Assembly: GCF_017656495.1 (NCBI RefSeq)
Contig: NZ_JACDNS010000007.1
Location: 1-64,000, forward strand
Direction: 5' to 3'
From: Thermococcus sp.
GTDB taxonomy: Archaea; Methanobacteriota_B; Thermococci; Thermococcales; Thermococcaceae
Length of the DNA: 64,000 nucleotides
The notes below the pieces were generated by a model. That model saw only the letters and a list, made by a program, of their open reading frames with translations, was not told the DNA's origin and did not search any database. Below, piece by piece: positions 38,257-46,256 of the stretch. Numbering within the stretch: the first letter of the stretch is position 1; each line of letters opens with the position of its first letter. The position numbers and the translations under genes were made by a program.

Positions 38257-38594
38257 CTTATCACCTTCATGACACATGTCATATTTAACACTTTTAAATC
38301 TTTCTACACATTTTGGCAATTTCCAAGTTGCTTCCTTTAGGTGGCTTCTTCAGATTTTTGAGGAGCTCCTTATACTTGCTACGAGCAGTTAGATTTTTCT
38401 GCCCACATGGTTCATTCAATTGTTGAGAGATGCACTTACAGCGCTTTTGTTTCAAGAATTTTCTTTCCATTAATATCAACGAGAAACCAAATCCATCAAA
38501 TTTTTTGGCTCTTCAGGACTTGGCTTAGCACAAAATTTAATGTCCTGCATTTTTCTTCAACTTCCCTGTCTCAATTCTTTCAGGTTTTAAGAGG
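38257..38594 (-). other. 338-bp stretch without a convincing gene
   Basis: On the minus strand it holds a 61-codon frame (38294-38479, rich in Lys and Cys, with KQKRCKCI and EPCGQK) and a shorter 24-codon frame beginning MQDIKFCAKPSPEEP. Neither has a good ribosome binding site or recognised domain. It may be remnant sequence between the decayed immunity-like gene and the DUF438 gene. The DUF438 promoter should lie here. Confidence 0.4.
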
Positions 38595-39078
38595 TTCTTT
38601 GTAGTCATTAATCATTTTCTAGTACTCTTTAATCCCGTTCTCCTCAAATATGCGGATGCAGGGTTCCATCTCCCGGATAGCCTCTTCTGTGACGTCAATT
38701 ACAGTTCTTACAAACTCTTTGATTGGCACCCTACAGACCTTCCTGTAGTCTACACTTACGAAATAAATATACTCGCCCCTCCTAAACCCATAGACAAGTA
38801 ATCTCGGATCGTAACTTCCAAGGAAAGACCTTAAAATAGGTTGAAGAGCAGTTCGTTAAATTTCTCCCCTAACAGCCCCCGCAGGGTTTTGACTTCCTCC
38901 CAAGCCAGTTCGGGAGTTCTGTGAGGCTCTTGAAGCTCCATCCGTAGAATCTCACGTTCTTGGGAACTTCTCCAGTTATAGCATAAAATACAGATCGGAG
39001 AAACTCATGGAGGTATGCATTGAAGTTAACGGTCAAATTAAAAACTTTCTCCAGGGTATCTCTTCTTACTCCTTTCAT
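38595..39078 (-). pseudogene. immunity-like paralogue, decayed (copy 7 of array)
   Basis: The minus strand reads VFNLTVNFNAYLHEFLRSVF, matching the core of the intact paralogue at 42573-43250, but needs at least two frameshifts to continue into RSFLGSYDPRLLVYGF and FEENGIKEY. An in-frame TAG (38619-38621) then follows before KMINDYKEPL. The conserved LGSYDP core and the end match the family. About 45 N-terminal residues are missing. Its first ATG overlaps the stop of the upstream intact copy (ATGA). Confidence 0.7.
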
Positions 39079-39722
39079 TCCATGTGGCTATATTTTATCA
39101 CGGCTTTTATCCATTGGATACGAGGTCTAAGCGATTTTAAGGGACTAAACATCTCTACTATTCTTTCCACGTCTCTAACGGCCCTTAAGATATCCTTCTC
39201 AAGGACATCTGCGTACTCTCCAGCATTTACATTAATCTTCAGCATCTTGTCGAGCGATGTTATCTCAAGGATATCTCCCCTTTTATGAAAAAGAAGTGTT
39301 CTTATAGGCTCAAAAGTCCCAAAAAGCAGTTTGAGAGAATCAGTGTAAAAGAGCGATCTCTCTAAATCCATGCCTCTAAGTGGGTTTACCTCCAAGGGAA
39401 GATTTGAGAGATCAAGGATTCCTTTTCTGCCCTTCCTAGCATAAAGTATGGACCAGGCAACATCTTCGAAGAAGTCAATTAAATTCCCTATAGCGGGGGC
39501 TATGAGTTCTATGTCCCCTATCTTTAAACCATATCTAACCATGTCGTATTCAAATGCTCTTGAGATAATGTCTTTGAGGAGCTCGTTAAAATTTTCCTCA
39601 TCCCCTTCTTCAACGGATTCACTGTAGGTTTCCATGGTATCTGAGAGTGACGATAAAACGGCTTCTCTTAGGTAACCAGCGGTCGGAAGAGTGTACCAAA
39701 GGCGAATTTTTATTTTTGTCAT
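39075..39722 (-). CDS. immunity-like protein, intact (copy 6 of array)
   Basis: A 215-aa soluble acidic protein of the same family as the other array members, recognised by LKLLFGTFEPIRTLLFHKRGD, which lines up with FGSYDPSLRIFILNEKEN in copy 1. The N-terminal half is helical (LIAPAIGNLIDFFEDVAWSILYARKG). GGAGGTGTGCTC precedes ATG 39722; the frame opens at 39752. It lies 51 bp after the broken second toxin C-terminus and is likely its cognate immunity gene. No known domain is recognised. Confidence 0.65.
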   Translation of the reverse strand: MTKIKIRLWYTLPTAGYLREAVLSSLSDTMETYSESVEEGDEENFNELLKDIISRAFEYDMVRYGLKIGDIELIAPAIGNLIDFFEDVAWSILYARKGRKGILDLSNLPLEVNPLRGMDLERSLFYTDSLKLLFGTFEPIRTLLFHKRGDILEITSLDKMLKINVNAGEYADVLEKDILRAVRDVERIVEMFSPLKSLRPRIQWIKAVIKYSHME

Positions 39723-39773
39723 GAGCACACCTCCAATTAATATCATCAGCATATTTATAAAAATAAAAGGGGA

Positions 39774-40320
39774 TTACTTTAACAGATATGCTGTGACAAC
39801 CTTATAGCTTTTCGAACCTATCCTCCGGAGCACTACTCTTACCTTTCCAAGCTCAGTATTAACCTCAAGCGCGACTTCTCTGGAGTTTGAATGTTCACAG
39901 TTGACTTCTCCTTAGAGTATTGCTTTTTTAATGACATTTGCGAGCCACTTTCCAGTTACACTCTTTGGAAAGACTATTGCATCAGGTTCTCCGTAGTAAA
40001 CTTTTCCTTCGTAATGCCTCCTAATAATGTGTCTCAAATCACTCTCAAAAAGTTTCACTTTCCCTGGAGGCCAGTATCCACAGGGCGCATCTCTTCCTTT
40101 AAATTTTGGAAGATTTCTAGTCTCTTTGTATAGCTCTTCAGCGAATTCTTTCGCTTTGTTTGCATCCCATCCGTTGAGCCATGCCCTTACAAGGAGTTCT
40201 CCGAATTCTTTTGGGATGAAGAGGTCTTTGACGGCCTTCACTTCGTATCTAGTTATTGTATGGCTGTTTCACTATGATGGCCTCTAGATTTTTGGCTGAT
40301 GACTTTGATGGGTTATGCCT
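39774..40320 (-). pseudogene. second EndoU-like toxin C-terminus, no N-terminus, internal stop
   Basis: The frame EVKAVKDLFIPKEFGELLVRA, then NGWDANKAKEFAEELYKE, then DLRHIIRRHYEGK matches the C-terminal third of the intact toxin at 43367-44359. It breaks at an in-frame TAA (39912-39914) where the intact copy has Gln, then continues in the same frame with GEVNCEH to VRVVLRRIGSKSYKVVTAYL and a final TAA at 39774. Upstream, homology goes on through a 2-bp deletion to about 40310. There is no signal peptide or start signal, so it is a toxin cassette left behind or kept for recombination. Confidence 0.75.
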
Positions 40321-40799
40321 TTAGTCTTTCGAATTCTTTTTTGCGTCTTTGATGGCCTCATCCAGGGCTCTTAAAAGAACTTCCTTTGAAACTTTAATGG
40401 TGATTTTAGCCCACGCAACAAAGAACAAGGCAACACTATCACCAAGGTTGGAAACGTAGATTATCTCTAAAGGATCGTAAGTGCCAAGGGTAAACCTAAC
40501 AAAGGGTGGATTAATACAACTTGCTAATTCGCTTAGGCTAATAAATCCTTTTCCAGATCCTGCTTTAGTTGGGCAATGTCCCATACCACCCTCCACTTTT
40601 CCTTGGGCAGTTTTCCTTCCTTAATGAACTCTTTCAGTTCTTTCAGGTCATCTAGGTAATCCTTTAAGTTGATGGTAGCATTTAGAATGTAAACGTCGCC
40701 ATAAATCTCAATATCATACTCATCTAAGTAGCTCTCATCACTCTCACTCCAGATGAGGAACTCTTCTGGGCGAATGAGTCTGAATCTCAAATATTCCAC
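40321..40799 (-). pseudogene. immunity-like paralogue with one frameshift (copy 5)
   Basis: The first frame starts at GTG 40799 (VEYLRFRLIRPEEFLIWSES) and contains LNATINLKDYLDDLKELKEF, matching FNATVYFNEFLNDL of copy 1. It stops at 40533, while an overlapping frame continues GFISLSELASCINPPFVRFT, LGTYDPLEIIYVS to the C-terminus. Adding one G to the AAAAGGA run near 40550 restores LEKGFISLSELA and one protein of about 158 aa. Confidence 0.65.
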
Positions 40800-41109
40800 T
40801 GTTACTGGCCTCTTCTGTAGAACACAGCTTATATTTTTTATAGAACCCGTCGAAGGCTCTGCAGGAGCTTATCAGCGTTGTGTAGTCCGGCTCGTCCTCA
40901 AGCTCCATCTCCTCAAAATCATCCGAGAGCAGGTAAAGGGTCCCATAGGCCAGGCTCTCGATGGCGAGTATTAACTTTAGGGGATGCACGGTCGAGGACA
41001 CCTCCACGGGGCCGAGCTTTGTCCTGTAGTGTCCGAGCGGAACAATAATAGCTTTCCAGAGTGTTTTATCATGTACCTCGAGGCTATTCCAAGTTATCGA
41101 GCATTCCAC
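40744..41109 (-). CDS. immunity-like paralogue, probably truncated (copy 4)
   Basis: A 121-aa frame with GTG 41109 after GGAGGTTGATGCC. Its middle (TVHPLKLILAIESLAYGTLYLLS) aligns with the corresponding helix of copy 3. It lacks the conserved G(S/T)YDP segment found in all longer copies, and its last residues (EIQTHSPRRVPHLE) are out of frame with copy 5, so the C-terminus may have been lost by deletion. Possibly still expressed. Confidence 0.5.
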   Translation of the reverse strand: MECSITWNSLEVHDKTLWKAIIVPLGHYRTKLGPVEVSSTVHPLKLILAIESLAYGTLYLLSDDFEEMELEDEPDYTTLISSCRAFDGFYKKYKLCSTEEASNSGIFEIQTHSPRRVPHLE

Positions 41110-41113
41110 GGCA

Positions 41114-41625
41114 TCAACCTCCAAGCACGTTCCTGTACTTGCTCTTCCGCACGAGTTCTTTCACGCGTTCAAGCCCCGTCAGGTACGCTTCATCTTTAGT
41201 CCCTTTGAGGTACTCCTCAAGGAATCCTAAGGCGGCCTTCACGTACTCTTGAACTCTAACCTTCTCCCTCCCGACCAATCGTCCGTCCTCAAAAGCCTCA
41301 ATGAGCAAGTAATCACTCTCCTTTCTGAACACCACCGCGTAAATCGGCTCGTATGTCCCAAAACTCACCCCGAGCTCTCCGTTCCTGCAGTTCCTTGTTA
41401 TTGCTCTCCTATCATCCTCCTCGAACTTTTCAAGCACATATAGGATTTCCTCGCATGACGTGACTACATAGGTTATTGTGGCAAGAATCGCTTCTAATGC
41501 CTGTACAATGTAGCAAGCAGCCACACAATCCGCTTTCCATTCACCTCTATGATAATCCAAGCCCCAAATCCCTTAGATTCCTCCAGCTCTTTGAGGGGAG
41601 TGTCTATTGAGAACTTAATCGACAT
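41114..41625 (-). pseudogene. immunity-like paralogue with frameshifted N-terminus (copy 3)
   Basis: The 5' frame from ATG 41625 reads MSIKFSIDTPLKELEESKGF and goes on to IIIEVNGKR before a stop at 41494. The 3' frame from about 41540 reads VQALEAILATITYVVTSCEE, then GVSFGTYEPIYAVVFRKESD and VKAALGFLEEYLKG. One base change near 41525 would join them to a protein of about 170 aa. It belongs to the array family by the FGTYEP core. Confidence 0.55.
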
Positions 41626-41694
41626 TAGGGCTATCTTCCCACATTTTCTCATTAAAAATTTATTAAAGGTGGTGTGTCAGTCCAAGTTCCCGAA

Positions 41695-41724
41695 ACCCAT
41701 TTCGAACTTCTCCATTCATTTTCC
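41695..41724 (-). repeat. 30-bp repeat at immunity gene starts, copy A
   Basis: About 26 of 30 bases match 43245-43274, the ribosome binding site and first codons of the intact immunity gene. Here the copied start codon opens only a seven-codon frame (MGFGNLD) and overlaps the stop of copy 2, so it is a leftover 5' end from a deleted cassette. Confidence 0.6.
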
Positions 41725-42408
41725 AGATATTGTAGATTCATATCTTCCCGTTTTTCTTTTCAAGAGTTCCCAGACATCTTTGAGGGTATTTATGCGCTTG
41801 GCATATTCGTTGATTCCATATTCTTCGAACAGCGGAATATACCCATTGAGTTCCCTAAGTGCCATTTCTACCACTTCAGCAACGTATCTGGCAAATCGTT
41901 TTGTTTCCAGTTTAACAACTTGCTTGTAGGGGATGCTAACGAGGTATAGAGTATCTCTTTCCTTGAAGGCAAACATTGGCACTGTAGGATCATAGCTCCC
42001 AAGAACCGAGTAGAAAACAGGGGTTAAAGTTAAAATTTTGGATTTTTCCTTTAGAATCTCTTCAAGAACCTTAACATCTTCCTTTAGCCATTTTGGAGTG
42101 TCATGTATGTTCTCGAGCATCATGCCGTAGAAATCAATCCTTTTGGGTATATCACCAGAAACGGCATAGAAAGCGAGTGCAATGAGATCTAAAAGAAACA
42201 CATCAAAGTTAACCGTTGCCTAGGATATTTCATTTTCCCTGTAAAACATCCACACTTCATATTCCTCCAAGCATTTGGTGATAATCAACTCATGACTGTC
42301 TCCCTTACTAACTCCGTGCTCTATGATTTCCTTTCCTAATTTTTCAAACGGTTCATAACCTCCATAAAATTCGAATTGAATATTGAATTTTGCACTCTTT
42401 TCTCTCAT
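41716..42408 (-). pseudogene. immunity-like paralogue with single in-frame TAG (copy 2)
   Basis: One frame from ATG 42408 (GGAGGAGAATC upstream) to 41716 is interrupted only by TAG at 42220-42222. Before it: LIITKCLEEYEVWMFYRENEIS; after it: ATVNFDVFLLDLIALAFYAV, which aligns with NATVYFNEFLNDLAGSMLYA of copy 1. The rest has SVLGSYDPTVPMFAFKERDT and a conserved end (GINEYAKRINTLKDV). Without the stop it would be about 230 aa, full family length. Confidence 0.72.
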
Positions 42409-42572
42409 GATTCTCCTCCCTATAATTCTTGAATATTTGATGTCAAATTATTTTAGATCATTGAAAAATAAAAATAAACCCTGGTACCAGATTCACTTGT
42501 CTACGGGAAATGCTGTCTATAACTTCCTATTCAACATAATCACTTTCTTAGTAATGCCCATTTTACATACCA

Positions 42573-43250
42573 TCAACGCATTCTGTGAATTTCTCTCAAA
42601 AATTCTTCTATTGTTTCTACGGTTTTTTCATAAGCCATGATAATGTTGGTGTATTCCCAAATCCCATGCTCTTCAAAGATAGTCTTGTGCCTCTTTAGCT
42701 CACTAATACCAGCTTTTAGAGTATCAAATACAACTTCCATGAATTCTTCTCGAGGAATCATTGCAACTCTTTCATAGTCCAGATTAACAAAATATATATT
42801 CTCTTTTTCATTCAATATAAAAATCCTAAGGCTGGGATCATAACTTCCAAAAGATAGTTTCAAAAATGGTCTTGATGTTAAAGCAGAAAACTTTTCCCCA
42901 AGTAGAAATTTAAGTTCCCCTACTTCTTTTTGGCGCCAAGGTTTTAAATCCCTATTGCAACCCATGAAGTTGTCAAGGTTCATAAATATCCATTCCCCTA
43001 AAATTGACTTAGCCTCCTCCGTCTTACCTAGGGCATAAAGCATGCTTCCAGCCAAATCATTGAGAAATTCATTGAAATAAACAGTGGCATTAAAGAGTTC
43101 TTCCTCATTATGAGATATTATAACATCGTACTCCCTAAGTGCTTCGTTAATGATGTTCGTAGGATTCTCTGTCTCTGAGATATCTTCAAGAATTTCAACA
43201 ATCCAATCCTTAAACGCCTCTGGGAGGACAAACTTCATCCTGAAGCCCAT
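42573..43250 (-). CDS. immunity-like protein, intact (copy 1, next to the toxin)
   Basis: A 225-aa soluble acidic protein, first gene after the toxin and the best candidate for its cognate inhibitor. It has an N-terminal region (VLPEAFKDWIVEILEDIS), the helix NATVYFNEFLNDLAGSMLYA, the family core KLSFGSYDPSLRIFILNEKE with IYFVNLDYERVAMIP, and a helical end (GIWEYTNIIMAYEKTVETIE). AGGGGGAGTTCGAA precedes ATG. I recognise no described immunity family, so the function rests on position and on the repeated paralogues. Confidence 0.65.
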   Translation of the reverse strand: MGFRMKFVLPEAFKDWIVEILEDISETENPTNIINEALREYDVIISHNEEELFNATVYFNEFLNDLAGSMLYALGKTEEAKSILGEWIFMNLDNFMGCNRDLKPWRQKEVGELKFLLGEKFSALTSRPFLKLSFGSYDPSLRIFILNEKENIYFVNLDYERVAMIPREEFMEVVFDTLKAGISELKRHKTIFEEHGIWEYTNIIMAYEKTVETIEEFLREIHRMR

Positions 43251-43274
43251 TTCGAACTCCCCCTTTCATTTTCC
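43245..43274 (-). repeat. 30-bp repeat at immunity gene starts, copy B
   Basis: This is the start region (ribosome binding site and first codons) of the intact immunity gene; a near copy lies at 41695-41724. Shared sequence of this kind at cassette edges would allow recombination between array members. Confidence 0.6.
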
Positions 43275-43366
43275 TAAACATTGTGAATAACAACCATTCC
43301 AATGTTGACAAACCAACCCTGGGCCATGTCATTAGGTAAAAATAAAAAGATATCCTGGTGGAAGTG

Positions 43367-44359
43367 CTATCTCTTTAGGTATGCTGTTATCACCTTGTAA
43401 ACTTTTCTTGTTCTATCGTATGAAAGGATAACTCTCACTTTTTTGCCGACCCATTTTCCTTTAAAATATCCAAATTTTTTCTCAATAGCAAATCTGTCTG
43501 GTGTATGTTTCCTATCATTGCAGTCAATTTCGCCTTGTTCAATAGTTTCTTTAATAATGTCCAAAATGAATCCAGCAGACCAATCTGCTGGAAAGAGCGT
43601 TGGATCTCGTTCTCCAGGTCGTTTCTTTCCTAAAATGTGACGCCTGATGATGTGTCTTGCTGCATTTTTGTCTATAATAACGTCTTCTTCTGGAAAGTAA
43701 CCTCCACAGCTGTATCTCCCCCTGAAACGTGCTCTGAAACTCTTATACTTTTTGTCAAAATCCTCCGCAAGCTTCTTAGCTTTGTTTGCGTCCCATCCGT
43801 TCAGCCAAGCTCTCGCAAGGAGTTTGCCGTATTCTTTCGGAGAAAACAGATCTTCAACGGCTTTCACTTCGCTCCGGGTTATTGTTATAACAGGCTTCAC
43901 TATAACGGCTTCCTTCTTGAGCCCCCACCATTCCTTCTTAACATAACCGTACCCAATCTTCGCCTTGCTTCCCCAAAAGTTCATCTTAACGCCTTTCGCC
44001 AGTTCCTGACCATTGTACGAAATCTTGTCTGGAATTTCGCTTACGAAAGCTTGAGTAAACTCGCTAACCGGTTTTGAGTAAACGTACTTCGCAATTGCTG
44101 CCACAATGCTTCCTATTGCCACTATCCATCCTATGCCCGGGACAAAGACCTCGAGGAAAGGCTCTATCACGATAGTGGCACCGGCGCCCTCTGGCTGGAC
44201 TTCACCTCCCGGCTTCCTCTCGGGAGTGAGTTCTTGCGGAAGCTCCACCGTACTGTTAGTAGTTGCATTCACGAATTCTGCAGTCGCACTTGCACTGCTG
44301 AACGTTAATCCTAAAATCAAAAAACCTAAGAGGAACACAGCAAAATGCTTCCGCCTCAT
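43367..44359 (-). CDS. exported protein with C-terminal EndoU-like RNase toxin domain
   Basis: A 330-aa protein. Residues 1-28: signal peptide (FAVFLLGFLILGLTFSSASA). Residues about 30-60: low-complexity Pro/Thr/Glu region. Residues about 68-95: hydrophobic segment (FVPGIGWIVAIGSIVAAIA). Residues about 150-200: linker with NGWDANKAKKLAEDF. Residues about 225-330: toxin-like domain with ARHIIRRHILGKKRPGERD, then TLFPADWSAGFILDIIKETI and the end GKKVRVILSYD to VYKVITAYLKR. His residues, FPxDWS and a final VxxVITAY strand match the layout of bacterial EndoU toxins (PF14436). GAGGTGATTAC precedes ATG 44359. Immunity-like genes follow at once. Confidence 0.65.
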   Translation of the reverse strand: MRRKHFAVFLLGFLILGLTFSSASATAEFVNATTNSTVELPQELTPERKPGGEVQPEGAGATIVIEPFLEVFVPGIGWIVAIGSIVAAIAKYVYSKPVSEFTQAFVSEIPDKISYNGQELAKGVKMNFWGSKAKIGYGYVKKEWWGLKKEAVIVKPVITITRSEVKAVEDLFSPKEYGKLLARAWLNGWDANKAKKLAEDFDKKYKSFRARFRGRYSCGGYFPEEDVIIDKNAARHIIRRHILGKKRPGERDPTLFPADWSAGFILDIIKETIEQGEIDCNDRKHTPDRFAIEKKFGYFKGKWVGKKVRVILSYDRTRKVYKVITAYLKR

Positions 44360-44394
44360 GTAATCACCTCCAATAGTGTTCAATTAGATAATAA

Positions 44395-44403
44395 TTTTAT
44401 ATC
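44395..44403 (-). promoter_or_regulatory. TATA box of the toxin-immunity block
   Basis: On the minus strand gatataaaatt lies about 40 bp before the toxin start codon, suggesting the toxin and following immunity genes are transcribed together from here. Confidence 0.5.
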
Positions 44404-44630
44404 TTAAAAATATTACTACTTTAAATATTAACACAGCAATGGCAATTGGATATGGAATCCAACCCAATATAGTTTCTGAATTTCAACCGCCAGAAATTGA
44501 CTCTAGATCCAGCTCAACCCTACCAAGTGTGGGCGATCTAATGGCTCAAAGACGCATATCTGTCTGATGCCATTGCGCACTCTAAGAATGAATTATCTAA
44601 AACAGAGAAATGATGGATAGAGAAAAAACC

Positions 44631-45690
44631 TCACTCAAGATCCTCCGCCAGAGCGGAGCCTTCTTCTATTTTTACCTCTTTGTTAAGCATGTTCTTGAGG
44701 TCTTTCTCTGGATCACTTGTAAGTCTCAAGTCAAATTGCTTTCTAAGGATTTCAAAGACTCTGAGTGTTAAAAATTCTGGGGGGCATTGGACCGATATAA
44801 ATTCCCTTAACTCCGAGGTAGAGCAGTGTGTAGAGTATTCCAATTGCCTTTTGCTCCATCCATGAGAGAAGTATTGAATTATTGAATAAACGTTGTTACA
44901 TTGACCGAAGTCGAGGAACCTTGGAATACCTTCAATTGTACCATAATCTCTCGCATTGTAGCGGAACTTGCCACATGCCGCTGAGAATATTAGAGCATCG
45001 TCAGGAATCAGCTCGGTTGGCTTTTCGTAGTAGCCCATGCCCTTGTGCGGCGTATCACAGCCATCCCCCAACAAAGATGTGCTTTGTCTTGTCCCCTGGA
45101 TTAGCTCAATGAGCTTGTCCCTCATGGCCAAAACGTTGGTGTGGTGGAAGCCTGTGAGTAACTTTTCTCCTTCTCTCTTCTTCATTTTTGGCGTTTCCAA
45201 AGCTCTCTTTATCAAAGACTCGAAGTTATAATCTCTAATCCTTTGAGCCCAGCTATCCCGACGGTGAAAAATCCTATCATCGTAGGCATCTGTTGGTTTC
45301 TGAACACAGTTGCTTGTGCCTAAAATAACGTCTGGGAATTCTGTAAACTCTTTCTTTTGACGAAGTCAAATCTTTCCCCTCAATTTTCTACCAAACGGTC
45401 GAACTTTTTGAACTTTGAATATGCATGAGCTGGAAACATCTCTGTATGGGTGTATACGATATCAGTTCCTCCAGTTTATTTGAGGAGTTCATAGAGGGCT
45501 TTATAGTTGTGATCTGTTACCAAAACTCCATAACCTTTTTCTGTACCCGTAGAGCTCATGTTGACTCTGGTCTTCCAAATATCTCTCCTTGTCAAGAGAG
45601 CTTCATAGCCTCCAAGTGTATCCTACCATTTTCAAGAATTAACTCCAAGATTGTACAGCATATTTCTATCTCACTTTTATGAAATTTTAT
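44631..45690 (-). pseudogene. hcp: hybrid cluster protein (hydroxylamine reductase), truncated and decayed
   Basis: Fragments in several frames match Hcp in order: GRIHLEAMKLS, YGVLVTDHNYKALYELLK, a stop, VYTHTEMFPAHAYSKFKKFD, another stop, then one long frame from about 45360 with PDVILGTSNCVQKPTDAYDD, ELIPDDALIFSAACGKFRYN and [17 protein letters not shown]. Several ligand cysteines of the hybrid cluster remain (TSNC, GDGCDT, SAACGK). The N-terminal half is missing, so the gene cannot make a working enzyme. The remaining long frame (44631-45215) might still be translated but is probably without function. Confidence 0.8.
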
Positions 45691-45802
45691 GATATTTATC
45701 ATATTATTTGGACAGATGCTGATTTTTGGAAGTATAATATAAGAATTCGCTAAACCTAAAAATTCGAAATTCTTATATATGCCACGCGTCATATTAGGAA
45801 TC

Positions 45803-46192
45803 ATGAAAATAAATGCCTTTGAGGTTGCGGCTAAATATGTTTATCCTTCATTGAGGAGGCGGTTAGTTGAAATTCTCTACAATGAGCATAAGTTGACCCA
45901 AACTCAAGTCGCTGAACTTCTGCATATTACTCAATCCGCTGTTTCAAGGTATTTGCGAATGAATAGGGGAGCACTTATAGAAGTTTCAAAATTTCCGGAT
46001 ATTGATGCAGATCTCAGAAAGCTTGCAGAGGGGATAATTAGGAAAAAGCCAAGTGAATACCAAATACATGCGGAACTTGTTAAAATTGCACTAAAAATGC
46101 TTGGGAAAGGCTATCTCTGTTCTCTCCATGAGAAAATTGATCCCGAGGTAAATCCTACGGAGTGCAAAATATGTATAGATTTATTCGGGTAG
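45803..46192 (+). CDS. HTH transcriptional regulator with C-terminal Cys cluster
   Basis: A 129-aa protein. Residues about 8-55 form a Fis/XRE-like HTH (LTQTQVAELLHITQSAVSRYL). The C-terminus has C, then 14 residues, then CKIC (CSLHEKIDPEVNPTECKIC), a possible Fe-S or metal site. It resembles archaeal COG2522 regulators. A TATA box (cttatata, about 45771-45778) sits 25 bp before ATG 45803, so the message is nearly leaderless and the ATG at 45779 is too close to the TATA. It lies upstream of the Isc-like operon, which it might control. Confidence 0.68.
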   Translation: MKINAFEVAAKYVYPSLRRRLVEILYNEHKLTQTQVAELLHITQSAVSRYLRMNRGALIEVSKFPDIDADLRKLAEGIIRKKPSEYQIHAELVKIALKMLGKGYLCSLHEKIDPEVNPTECKICIDLFG

Positions 46193-46256
46193 TTACACAG
46201 CTCTGTCCAGCAATACTTAAAAGTGATCTCCGTTTAGTGATAGTCAGGTGAAGAAA

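Noticed and set aside
38595-44359. In-frame TAG/TAA codons as evidence for pyrrolysine or stop-codon recoding
   Set aside because: Stops of two kinds occur together with one-base frameshifts in the same array, which points to pseudogene decay; no Pyl system is expected in Thermococcales.
38595-44359. Insertion sequence or integrated element in the toxin block
   Set aside because: No transposase, integrase, terminal inverted repeats or tRNA attachment site is visible at either edge.
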